Translations under genes and position numbers: made by a program | Assembly: GCA_029983435.1 (NCBI GenBank) | Contig: JASBZN010000076.1 | Location: 1 to 5,644 of the forward strand | Direction: 5' to 3' | DNA: 5,644 bases | Source of the DNA: Urinicoccus sp. | Lineage (GTDB): Bacteria > Bacillota > Clostridia > Tissierellales > Peptoniphilaceae | The notes under the pieces: model-generated | What the model saw: the letters and a program-made list of their open reading frames with translations, nothing else | Databases searched by the model: none | What the model was told of the DNA's origin: nothing | In this document: positions 1 through 5,644 of the stretch, one piece after another | Layout of the letters: each line of letters begins with the position of its first letter | How positions within the stretch are numbered: position 1 is the first letter of the stretch

Positions 1-2
1 AA

Positions 3-51
3 AACTGACCTCCTTAAGTTGGTTTATTAGTCCAACTTTTGGGGGTCAGTT
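3..51. repeat. 20-bp imperfect inverted repeat with 9-nt loop
   Basis: The arms are 3-22 and 32-51. Seventeen of 20 positions match: 8 bp of AACTGACC, one T/C difference that becomes a G-U type pair in RNA, CC, two mismatches, then AAGTTGG. The loop is 23-31. On the minus strand the second arm contains the AAGGAGG ribosome binding site, so the RNA hairpin would occlude it. The minus-strand copy ends in TTTT at the window edge, so it could also work as an intrinsic terminator for the leftward operon. On the plus strand no T-run follows directly. Confidence 0.85.
9..15 (-). promoter_or_regulatory. Ribosome binding site for a gene starting just left of the window
   Basis: The minus strand reads AAGGAGG at 15-9, followed by TCAGTTTT to position 1. 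A start codon beginning at the next base would have ideal 8-nt spacing. The RBS lies inside the inverted repeat arm, so it is free only in transcripts that start inside the hairpin. A TAATAA at 29-24 on the minus strand could be a -10 box giving such a start near position 17. The start codon itself is outside the window. Confidence 0.45.
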
Positions 52-78
52 CATTCGGCCAATGGTTTTTTTATTTCC

Positions 79-1269
79 CTACTTCTTTTCCTTATATTTT
101 TCAAGGCCCATGCCAATGAGCTCACAAGCTCGTTTGATTTTTTCTCTTTCCAGAACATAGGCCAGACGAACTTGACTCTTCCCTCTTTCTGTATGTTGGT
201 AAAAACCAGCTGCTGGTGCCATCATGACGGTTTCTCCTTTATGGTCAAAATCTGTCAGCATAAATCTTGCAAAGTCTTCCGAGTCTTCCACTGGCAAGTC
301 AGCAATAATGTAAAAAGCTCCTGTGGAGTGGGAAGTAACAACGCCTGGAATTTTTCCTAATTCTTCTTCAATACAGTTGCGACGAAGGGTGTATTCTTCC
401 CGCACTTCATCAAAATAGTCATCGGGTAATTGGTAGAGGGCTGTAGCTCCTACTTGTTCCAGGGTAGGTGCTGCCAATCGGCCAGTGGCTAATTTTACTA
501 GGGCCTGTTGTAGGTCTTTATTTTTTGTTGCCGTACAGCCAACCCGAGCTCCACAAGCGGAAAATCTCTTGGATATGGAATCTAAAACAATTAATCGATC
601 CTTCACATCTTCTAAGGCGGCAAAGCTGGTAAATTCTTTCCCATCATAGATAAATTCTCGGTAAACTTCATCCGCTAGGATGTAGAGGTCGTGATCTTTA
701 GCGATATCTCCCAAAAGACGAATTTCTTCTTTAGAATAAACAGCCCCTGTTGGGTTACCTGGATTGGAAATTAAAAGAACCTTGGTCTTTTCCGAAATGG
801 CTTTTTCAATTACTTCTCTTACAGGTAGGGCAAAACCTTCTTTAACATCTGTAGGAAAGGTCGTTACTTTAAGGCCTGCTTCATGGAAATAGGTCTTGTA
901 GTTGGTGTAAAAGGGTTCACAAGTTAAGACTTCATCTCCAACATCTGTTGTTACTAAGAGGGAAAACAGGAGGGCTTCACTTCCTCCATTGGTAATTACC
1001 AGGTCTTCCGGCTTAAAGTCCAGGCCAATTTTTTGAAAATATTTGGCATTTTCTTCTAATAACTCTGGTATCCCTTGAGATGGGGCGTAACTTAAAACTT
1101 CCACATCCACATCTTTAATGGCTTGGAAAAAAGTCTTTGGTGTCTTCACATCTGGAGCTCCAATGTTTAGGTGATAAACCGTCTTACCATTTTTCTTTGC
1201 CTCGTTGGCAAAGGGAGTTAATTTTCGAATCGACGAAAAGGGCATTGCTTGAATTCTTTTAGAAACCAT
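79..1269 (-). CDS. Pyridoxal-phosphate-dependent aminotransferase (class I/II, AspB-like)
   Basis: A 396-residue, full-length fold-type I aminotransferase of the COG0436/AspB group, a cytosolic enzyme that transfers an amino group between an amino acid and a 2-oxo acid using PLP. Motifs in order: NIGAPD (35-40, substrate-side glycine), GGSEAL (95-100, cofactor phosphate contact), NPGNPTG (169-175), ADEVY with Asp200 (pyridine N) and Tyr203 (PLP O3'), SISKRFS with Schiff-base Lys234, Arg242 (phosphate) and QVRLAY with Arg368, the expected substrate carboxylate ligand. All key residues are present. The ATG start is preceded by AAGGAGG at 1274-1280, 4 nt upstream. It is the last gene of a leftward operon, 14 nt after the helicase loader stop. 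Substrate specificity cannot be read from the sequence: aspartate, alanine or aromatic amino acids are all possible. Its link to the replication genes upstream looks positional only. Confidence 0.93.
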   Translation of the reverse strand: MVSKRIQAMPFSSIRKLTPFANEAKKNGKTVYHLNIGAPDVKTPKTFFQAIKDVDVEVLSYAPSQGIPELLEENAKYFQKIGLDFKPEDLVITNGGSEALLFSLLVTTDVGDEVLTCEPFYTNYKTYFHEAGLKVTTFPTDVKEGFALPVREVIEKAISEKTKVLLISNPGNPTGAVYSKEEIRLLGDIAKDHDLYILADEVYREFIYDGKEFTSFAALEDVKDRLIVLDSISKRFSACGARVGCTATKNKDLQQALVKLATGRLAAPTLEQVGATALYQLPDDYFDEVREEYTLRRNCIEEELGKIPGVVTSHSTGAFYIIADLPVEDSEDFARFMLTDFDHKGETVMMAPAAGFYQHTERGKSQVRLAYVLEREKIKRACELIGMGLEKYKEKK

Positions 1270-1283
1270 ACTTCCTCCTTAAA

Positions 1284-2255
1284 TTAAATGTTGGTATACC
1301 TTAAATCTCTTCCAAAGAAATGGAGAGGGATAAAGTTTTGAAAAATCCTAGAAAATACACGATCCGAATAGAGGCTCTTGAGTTCATGAAGGCCTAGGTT
1401 GGTGGAAATTAAAATCTTTTTCCCTGAAAGCATCCGTGTATTGATAATATTAAATAATTCTGCATTGGTAAATTGATTGGTGAGTTCTGTTCCCAGGTCA
1501 TCAATAATTAAAAGGTCACTGGAAAAGAGAAGTTCATAGGCTAAGTTTAAGCCAGCTGCCTCTTCTCTTTTAAATTTCTTTCGCTCTAAAAGGTCAATCA
1601 GGGTAAAAGAGGTTTGGTAAATGACAGTATAATTTTCATCTAAAAGTACCTTGGCGATACAGTTGGACAAAAAGGTCTTTCCTAAACCAGTGCCTCCGTA
1701 AAAGAGGAGGTTGTCCCCATTATCTTCTGGAAAATCCTTTAAAAACTTCTCCACCTTCCTCCGGATGAGCTCCATATTTTCATAGGGGCTAATGCCTTCA
1801 TCTGGGTCAATGGTTTTAGAAAAGACCGACCAGTTAAAGGTCTCAAAGTTTTCCCTCTTTAACATCCGGTCCATATTACTCATTTCATAGAGGTCCTGGG
1901 CCAAAAATTGCTTTAAACAGTCGCATTTTTCCCCATTTTCCAAATAGCCCGTGTCTTTACATAGAGAGCAATCATAGGTCTTATCTAAGTAGTCTTCTGG
2001 ATACCCCTCCTGGACCAAGAGGTCTTTTTTCATCTGTTTTAAATGGTCCAGTTCCCCCTGAATTTTTTGGGCGCTTTTTCCTCCTAGACTTTGATAGACA
2101 CCAGAAAAGCCTTTTTTATTAATTTCCTGGTCCAAGTCCCTAATCAGAGGAATCTCCTGGTAGATTTTTTCCTGTCTTTGGTCTTGGATTCTGGCATGCT
2201 TGGTTTGTAGGCGGTCGTAGTGTCTTTGAACCTGACGGTTTAAATTTTGATTCAC
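1284..2255 (-). CDS. dnaC: DnaI/DnaC-type AAA+ helicase loader
   Basis: A 323-residue ATPase of the DnaI/DnaC/IstB-like family, expected to bind the replicative hexameric helicase and help load it onto DNA at the origin or at restarted forks. The N-terminal part (about 1-90) is charged and helical. A cysteine cluster Cys96-X2-Cys99-X11-Cys111-X-Cys113 matches the zinc-binding module of Firmicutes DnaI-like loaders. The AAA+ core follows: Walker A YGGTGLGKT (186-194, Lys193), Walker B LLIIDDLG (248-255, Asp252/Asp253), sensor 1 ILISTN (Asn286) and a likely arginine finger in the segment RVFSRIF (Arg299/Arg303). The start is GTG (2253-2255), which overlaps the upstream dnaD-like stop by 4 nt (GTGA), with AGAGGTG just upstream, so translation is probably coupled. 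An IstB transposition helper is less likely given the zinc cluster and the DnaD-domain neighbour. Confidence 0.92.
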   Translation of the reverse strand: MNQNLNRQVQRHYDRLQTKHARIQDQRQEKIYQEIPLIRDLDQEINKKGFSGVYQSLGGKSAQKIQGELDHLKQMKKDLLVQEGYPEDYLDKTYDCSLCKDTGYLENGEKCDCLKQFLAQDLYEMSNMDRMLKRENFETFNWSVFSKTIDPDEGISPYENMELIRRKVEKFLKDFPEDNGDNLLFYGGTGLGKTFLSNCIAKVLLDENYTVIYQTSFTLIDLLERKKFKREEAAGLNLAYELLFSSDLLIIDDLGTELTNQFTNAELFNIINTRMLSGKKILISTNLGLHELKSLYSDRVFSRIFQNFIPLHFFGRDLRYTNI

Positions 2256-3298
2256 TTGGATTCACCTCTTTTTTTCCCATAACCCTGGGTCTTTTTCCGC
2301 GCCAACTCTTCTAGCTCTTCTGGTGTGAAGTCGGCAGATTTTTCTGTAAAGTTATGGAACCTATTTCCCTTGGCCTTCACCTGAGAAGGAATCACCTGTC
2401 GAGATGGCTTAAGATCTTTTTTGGCAATGTCTTCTAAGGTAAAAATCCCCTTTTGATACCAACTGGTAAGAACCCCTTTGATATAAGCAACACTTGGGTT
2501 GGCCGTTAAAACAGACCGACTACAAGCTTCTAAAACCATCTCTTCTGAAAATCCTAGGTCATTAAACCAAGAGTTAATTTCCCGTAAGTCTCCCTGGCTA
2601 TAGGGTTTATTTTTTAATCCCATGGCCGTCATGACCTTTCGGTAACGGTAGTAATCTTTATTGTAGGCTTGGACATTTTTTTCCAATTCTTCTAAGCTTC
2701 GAATCCCATTATTTGCCCAATTTTGAACCACTCGCTCAATATAGCGCATACTATTTTTATTTTGTACTTCGGTACTATAGCGCAGGGCCTCTTCAATCAT
2801 CCGAGGAGGCATATTGTAGTCAATAACCCAATTAGCTAAGTCTCGTTTTTCTTGATAAGACATGGCCCGTCTAAGGAAAAACTCTCCCTTGGCCATCAAG
2901 TCTGCAAGTTGAGGATCACTCATGGGTTCTGTTAAACTTTGAAACTGCTTTTTCTTCCCTCCAGCGGTATAGACATTTTCAATATAGAGTTCTTTTAAGT
3001 CCACAAAGTAGATGTCATAGTCTGTAACATCGTCCGAATCTTCCCGAGGAATTTTTTCCACAATCCCCTGGTCTTCCCAATAGGTCCAGGCTTTATGTAC
3101 GTCACTTTCCAAAAGTTGAAGGCTCTTGGCAAGGGATGCATTGTCCTTGTCCTTGACTCCATGACTGGCATAGCCATAGGCCAAAAGATACACTTTTACA
3201 AAGTCCCCATCTGCTTGGGGCATATATTCTCGTAAAAAAATATTGGCTATTACCGTATCTCCCAAATCCATGGATTGTTTTTTTCGGTAAAAACTCAT
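2252..3298 (-). CDS. DnaD-domain primosome protein with two DDBH2 repeats
   Basis: A 348-residue replication initiation/restart protein of the Firmicutes DnaD/DnaB superfamily, expected to bind DNA and work with the helicase loader encoded next. An N-terminal winged-helix-like DDBH1 region occupies about 12-110. Two DnaD C-terminal (DDBH2) domains follow, each ending in a Y-x3-I/V-x3-W motif: Tyr186/Val190/Trp194, then Tyr272/Val276/Trp280. The basic tail includes NRFHNF (312-317) and an acidic FTPEELEEL stretch, similar to tails I recall in clostridial DnaD-like proteins. The duplicated DDBH2 layout resembles B. subtilis DnaB more than DnaD, so I give no symbol. The chosen ATG at 3296-3298 has an AGGAGG 5 nt upstream and overlaps the acetyltransferase stop as ATGA. 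A frame extending 21 codons further to a GTG at 3361 lacks that support. Confidence 0.9.
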   Translation of the reverse strand: MSFYRKKQSMDLGDTVIANIFLREYMPQADGDFVKVYLLAYGYASHGVKDKDNASLAKSLQLLESDVHKAWTYWEDQGIVEKIPREDSDDVTDYDIYFVDLKELYIENVYTAGGKKKQFQSLTEPMSDPQLADLMAKGEFFLRRAMSYQEKRDLANWVIDYNMPPRMIEEALRYSTEVQNKNSMRYIERVVQNWANNGIRSLEELEKNVQAYNKDYYRYRKVMTAMGLKNKPYSQGDLREINSWFNDLGFSEEMVLEACSRSVLTANPSVAYIKGVLTSWYQKGIFTLEDIAKKDLKPSRQVIPSQVKAKGNRFHNFTEKSADFTPEELEELARKKTQGYGKKRGESK

Positions 3299-3870
3299 AC
3301 GCCCCTCCTCTCTAAATACCATTTTTTCTTTAACTTCATCTTTATCCCTGGCAGGTACCACTGGTCAAAAACCCGGTAGGCTTGGCCAAAAAGGTCCCTA
3401 TCCTCTTCAAGGACTTTAGGCAAGTCTTTTCCCCCGTAGGCAAAATACTTGCTTCCCACTTCCTGAAAGCCAAATTTTTTATAGACATGAATGGCCCGGG
3501 AATTATAAGGTGCTACTAATAAGTATATCACACGAAGTCCATCTTGGATAAAGGCCTGGTCAAAAAATGTTTTTAAGGCTTCTTGTCCATAGCCCTGGTC
3601 CACATAGCGGGCTCCTAAACAAATCCCCAGAACCCCCATTCCCAAAAGGGAAAACCGATGTTTAAAACCCAAATAGCCAATGGGCTTTTCATTTAAAAAA
3701 ACCGTCTGATAAGAGGCCAAAAACTGTCCTGTTTTCCATAAAAACCAGTCCCTCTCCTCTCGGGGACTCCTTAAATCAAAATTATAGTCCTGAAAAATTT
3801 CCTCTTGAAAACTTCCCCAAGACAAAAAATCATGAACATCTTCCACCTTCATGGGCTCTAAGTGAATCAT
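3295..3870 (-). CDS. GNAT-family N-acetyltransferase, RimJ/RimL-like
   Basis: A 191-residue acetyltransferase of the Acetyltransf_3 (RimJ/RimL) type, expected to transfer acetyl from acetyl-CoA to an amine on a protein N-terminus, a metabolite or a small molecule. The acetyl-CoA motif A lies at 82-99, with the pyrophosphate-binding loop Gln92-Gly93-Tyr94-Gly95 after the strand GICLGARYV. Motif B is the segment NSRAIHVYKKFGF (123-135), with Asn123, Tyr130 and the terminal FGF typical of the family. The C-terminal 20 residues are strongly basic and not obviously part of the fold. The ATG start has AAGGAGG at 3875-3881. It is the first gene of the leftward operon, and its stop overlaps the DnaD-like start by 4 nt. 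The substrate is unknown. A role in modifying the downstream replication proteins is conceivable only from gene order. Confidence 0.88.
   Translation of the reverse strand: MIHLEPMKVEDVHDFLSWGSFQEEIFQDYNFDLRSPREERDWFLWKTGQFLASYQTVFLNEKPIGYLGFKHRFSLLGMGVLGICLGARYVDQGYGQEALKTFFDQAFIQDGLRVIYLLVAPYNSRAIHVYKKFGFQEVGSKYFAYGGKDLPKVLEEDRDLFGQAYRVFDQWYLPGIKMKLKKKWYLERRGV
3304..3309 (-). promoter_or_regulatory. Ribosome binding site fixing the DnaD-like start
   Basis: The minus strand reads AGGAGG here, 5 nt before the ATG at 3296-3298 and inside the 3' end of the acetyltransferase gene. It favours this ATG over the upstream in-frame GTG at 3361 and makes the junction a canonical ATGA overlap. Confidence 0.8.
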
Positions 3871-3887
3871 AGCTCCTCCTTAAAAGT

Positions 3888-3916
3888 AGTTTACCCAAAA
3901 CCCCCTCCCTTCGCAA
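3888..3916 (-). promoter_or_regulatory. Candidate promoter for the leftward acetyltransferase-primosome-aminotransferase operon
   Basis: On the minus strand TTGCGA (3916-3911) and TAAACT (3893-3888), each 4/6 to the sigma-70/SigA consensus, are separated by exactly 17 nt. Transcription would start near 3881, at the edge of the acetyltransferase AAGGAGG (3881-3875), giving a leader of only about 11 nt. This is short enough to doubt the call. A competing -10, TATTAT (3970-3965), overlaps the plus-strand promoter but lacks a good -35 and would give a leader of nearly 90 nt. Confidence 0.35.
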
Positions 3917-3940
3917 GAAGTTTTTAGACAAAGGACCCGG

Positions 3941-3969
3941 TTTCTTTCTAGGCTCTTTCATGGTATAAT
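3941..3969 (+). promoter_or_regulatory. Extended -10 promoter of the ABC-F gene
   Basis: A perfect TATAAT (3964-3969) is preceded by TGG, forming an extended -10 element (TGnTATAAT). The -35 region 17 nt upstream is weak (TTTCTT, 3941-3946), which an extended -10 can compensate for. Start of transcription is expected near 3976, about 32 nt before the ATG. The leader carries AAAGGAG (3991-3997) with a 10-nt spacer to the start codon. No riboswitch, leader peptide or attenuator is visible in this short leader. Confidence 0.75.
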
Positions 3970-4007
3970 ACACCAAGTTATTATGATATAAAAGGAGAAA
4001 ATAAACG

Positions 4008-5600
4008 ATGCTACAAGTACAAAATGTCAGTATTCAATTTCCCGACAAGACCCTCTTTGATGAGGTGGACCTGGTCTTTAGTCCTGGAAATTGCTACGGA
4101 ATTATTGGGGCCAACGGAACTGGTAAATCCACTTTTTTATCGGTCCTATCTGGAGAAAGAGAACCCTCCACAGGTCATGTTTCCCTGGGAAAAAATGACC
4201 GCCTGAGTATTTTAAAACAAGACCACTACCAATACGACCAAAACCGAGTCTTGGACGTGGTGATGATGGGGAATCCCGAACTCATTAAGATTCAAGAAGA
4301 AAAAGATGCCATCTATATGAAAGAAGACTTTACAGAAGAAGACGGTTTAAAAGCTGGAGAGTTGGAAGAACGCTTTGCTGAGTTAGGAGGCTGGCAGGCG
4401 GAATCCGATGCCGCTACCCTCCTAGAGGGTCTAGGAATCCCAACCACCCTCCATGACAAAATCCTAGATGACTTAGTGGAATCGGATAAGGTCAAAGTTA
4501 TGTTGGCCCAAGCCCTTTTTGGTGAACCTGATGTCCTCCTTCTAGACGAACCCACCAACGGTTTAGATATCGCTGCTGTTCTTTGGCTTCAAGACTTTTT
4601 AATGGACTTTAAGGGCGCCGTTATTGTTGTCAGTCATGACCGGTATTTTTTAAATGAAGTTTGTACCCACATGGTGGACATCGACTTTGGTAAAATTCAA
4701 CTCTTTGTTGGAAACTATGACTTCTGGTATGAATCTTCTCAATTAGCCCAACGAATGATGAAAGAGGAAAACAAGAAAAAAGAAGAGCAAATCAAGGAAC
4801 TAAAAAACTTTATTGCCCGCTTTTCCGCCAACAAAAGTAAATCCCGTCAAGCCACCAGCCGTAAAAAACTCTTAGATAAAATTTCCCTTAACGATATTAA
4901 ACCCTCTTCCCGCCGTTACCCCTTTGTGGGTTTCGAACTCTCACGGGAGCCTGGAAATGAACTTTTAACCATTGAAGGCCTTCATAAAAAAGACGGAGAG
5001 GACTCCCTGATTCAGGACTTTTCCTTCCGCCTCAACCACGACGACAAGGTGGCTTTTGTGGGAAATGAACGAGCCATTACTGCCCTGTTCGAAATCCTAA
5101 TGGGACATGACAAGGACTATCGCGGAGAATTTAAGTGGGGACAAACCATTACCACCGACTATTTCCCTAAAGACAATACAGAATTTTTCCAAAATCCAGA
5201 ATTGAACTTGGTGGACTGGTTAAGGCAGTATTCCAAAGACCAAACCGAAACCCATATTCGTGGGTTTTTAGGCAAGATGCTCTTTTCTGGAGACGAAGTC
5301 TATAAGCCTTCTTCTGTCCTTTCTGGAGGAGAGAAAGTTCGGATGATGTTTTCCAAGATGATGATGTCCCCGTCCAATGTCTTAATTTTTGACCAACCCA
5401 CCAACCACCTAGACCTAGAGTCCATTACTGCCGTCAATAACGGCCTCATGGCCTACAAGGGATCTCTTCTCTTCACATCCAAAGACCACCAATTTATCGA
5501 CACCATTGCCAATCGAGTTGTGGAATTTTTCCCCGATGGCACTTACCGAGATCGGTCCATGTCCTATGACGATTATTTAGATGAATATGTAAGAAAATAA
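4008..5600 (+). CDS. ykpA: ABC-F family ATPase, YkpA/YbiT-type
   Basis: A 530-residue soluble ABC-F protein with two ATPase domains and no membrane segments, the class of ribosome-associated factors that bind the E site and modulate elongation. NBD1 (about 1-235) has Walker A GANGTGKS (34-41), an Arm-like insertion around 90-150, Walker B LLLDEP (178-182, Glu181) and switch His210; its signature is degenerate (LVESDK, 156-161). The charged inter-domain linker is about 240-305. NBD2 (about 318-515) has a degenerate Walker A (GNERAITA, 352-359), an intact signature LSGGEK (438-443), Gln463 in place of the catalytic Glu (FDQPTNHLD) and Lys492 in place of the switch His. Similarity to B. subtilis YkpA as I remember it is strong across the whole length. 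It is not recognisably an antibiotic-resistance ABC-F. It has its own promoter and terminator, so it is probably monocistronic. Confidence 0.93.
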   Translation: MLQVQNVSIQFPDKTLFDEVDLVFSPGNCYGIIGANGTGKSTFLSVLSGEREPSTGHVSLGKNDRLSILKQDHYQYDQNRVLDVVMMGNPELIKIQEEKDAIYMKEDFTEEDGLKAGELEERFAELGGWQAESDAATLLEGLGIPTTLHDKILDDLVESDKVKVMLAQALFGEPDVLLLDEPTNGLDIAAVLWLQDFLMDFKGAVIVVSHDRYFLNEVCTHMVDIDFGKIQLFVGNYDFWYESSQLAQRMMKEENKKKEEQIKELKNFIARFSANKSKSRQATSRKKLLDKISLNDIKPSSRRYPFVGFELSREPGNELLTIEGLHKKDGEDSLIQDFSFRLNHDDKVAFVGNERAITALFEILMGHDKDYRGEFKWGQTITTDYFPKDNTEFFQNPELNLVDWLRQYSKDQTETHIRGFLGKMLFSGDEVYKPSSVLSGGEKVRMMFSKMMMSPSNVLIFDQPTNHLDLESITAVNNGLMAYKGSLLFTSKDHQFIDTIANRVVEFFPDGTYRDRSMSYDDYLDEYVRK

Positions 5601-5634
5601 GGGCTGCTCAAGAGAGCAAACCCTTATTTTTTTT
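5594..5634 (+). terminator. Intrinsic terminator of the ABC-F gene
   Basis: The core stem TGCTC (5605-5609) pairs with GAGCA (5614-5618) around an AAGA loop. After a small bulge (C5604 against A5619-A5620), GGG (5601-5603) pairs with CCC (5621-5623), and A/T pairs extend the base outward through the stop codon. A run of eight T residues (5627-5634) follows, so this is a textbook rho-independent terminator. The stem base includes the TAA stop of the gene. Confidence 0.93.
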
Positions 5635-5644
5635 GCCTACTAAA

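Larger units (their letters stand above)
1..53 (-). mobile_element. Probable terminus of an IS3-family (IS150-type) insertion sequence, partial
   Basis: Read on the minus strand from position 53, the sequence begins TGAACTGACCCCC and continues AAAAGTTGGAC, which resembles the TG-starting terminal inverted repeats of IS3-family elements of the IS150 type as I recall them. Just inside this end is an AAGGAGG ribosome binding site (9-15) followed by 8 nt to the window edge, the right spacing for an orfA start codon immediately outside. The element body would therefore lie left of the window, with its transposase reading away from the aminotransferase gene. The end sits 25 bp past the aminotransferase stop codon. 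No transposase coding sequence, opposite end or target duplication is visible, so the call rests on the end sequence and RBS placement only. The alternative is a plain intrinsic terminator of the aminotransferase operon. Confidence 0.55.

Noticed and set aside
51..70. Weak stem (TCATT with AATGG) before a T-run on the plus strand, considered as a terminator for a gene to the left
   Set aside because: Only five A/T-rich pairs, one of them a wobble, with no gene visible on that strand. Too weak to support.
172..360. A 62-codon plus-strand open frame inside the aminotransferase gene
   Set aside because: It is antisense to a conserved enzyme region, has no RBS and gives a cysteine/serine-rich product with no recognisable fold.
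2995..3177. A 60-codon minus-strand open frame inside the DnaD-like gene
   Set aside because: It is a frame-shifted shadow of the real gene with no RBS support or domain.
3299..3361. A 21-codon N-terminal extension of the DnaD-like protein starting at a GTG at 3361
   Set aside because: The internal ATG at 3296-3298 has a strong AGGAGG 5 nt upstream and gives a standard ATGA overlap. The extension lies wholly inside the acetyltransferase gene and has no clear RBS.
3894..3909. G-quadruplex on the minus strand
   Set aside because: Only three runs of three or more G are present. A stable three-tetrad structure needs four, leaving at best a weak two-tetrad form.
3909..3925. Small CTTC-GCAA-GAAG hairpin followed by five T residues on the plus strand
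   Set aside because: A four-base-pair stem is too short for a terminator, and it lies upstream of the only plus-strand promoter, so nothing in the window needs it.
3982..3987. TATGAT as an alternative -10 for the ABC-F gene
   Set aside because: Transcription would start at or within the ribosome binding site, and no -35 is placed for it. The TGGTATAAT upstream is much better.
4024..4206. A 60-codon plus-strand open frame overlapping the start of the ABC-F gene
   Set aside because: It is a frame-shifted shadow across the conserved Walker A region and has no RBS of its own.
4313..4558. An 81-codon open frame on the minus strand inside the ABC-F gene
   Set aside because: It is antisense to well-conserved NBD1 sequence, is rich in Ser/Arg/Pro typical of antisense translation and has no recognisable domain.

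Overview
The window looks like chromosomal DNA of a low-GC Firmicute, probably an anaerobic Clostridia or Tissierellia lineage. The basis is the strong AAGGAGG-type ribosome binding sites, the DnaD-domain protein paired with a DnaI-type helicase loader (a Firmicutes primosome arrangement), the YkpA-like ABC-F protein and the A/T-leaning base composition. The genus cannot be fixed from the sequence alone.

Layout. Positions 1-53 carry a terminus-like inverted repeat resembling the end of an IS3-family (IS150-type) insertion sequence, whose body would lie to the left of the window. Positions 79-3870 hold a tightly packed four-gene minus-strand operon, read from right to left: a RimJ/RimL-like GNAT acetyltransferase, a DnaD-domain primosome protein, a DnaI/DnaC-type AAA+ helicase loader and a PLP-dependent aminotransferase. 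The first two junctions are 4-nt stop/start overlaps (ATGA, GTGA) and the third is a 14-nt gap. Positions 3871-4007 are a divergent promoter region. Positions 4008-5600 on the plus strand encode a YkpA/YbiT-type ABC-F ATPase, closed by a strong intrinsic terminator at 5594-5634.

How the genes work together. The DnaD-domain protein and the helicase loader would act together in loading the replicative helicase, and their overlapping reading frames suggest stoichiometric, coupled translation. The acetyltransferase and the aminotransferase are co-transcribed passengers with no obvious mechanistic link. The ABC-F protein is a separate, monocistronic unit expected to act on ribosomes.

Most notable points. 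(1) The ABC-F protein has all of its visible defects in the motifs of one of the two composite ATP sites, while the other site is intact. (2) The left-edge repeat can fold so that an AAGGAGG ribosome binding site is sequestered in transcripts arriving from the aminotransferase operon; this would restrain expression of a transposase gene starting just outside the window. The window is otherwise mainly ordinary housekeeping sequence, and no new multi-gene system was found.
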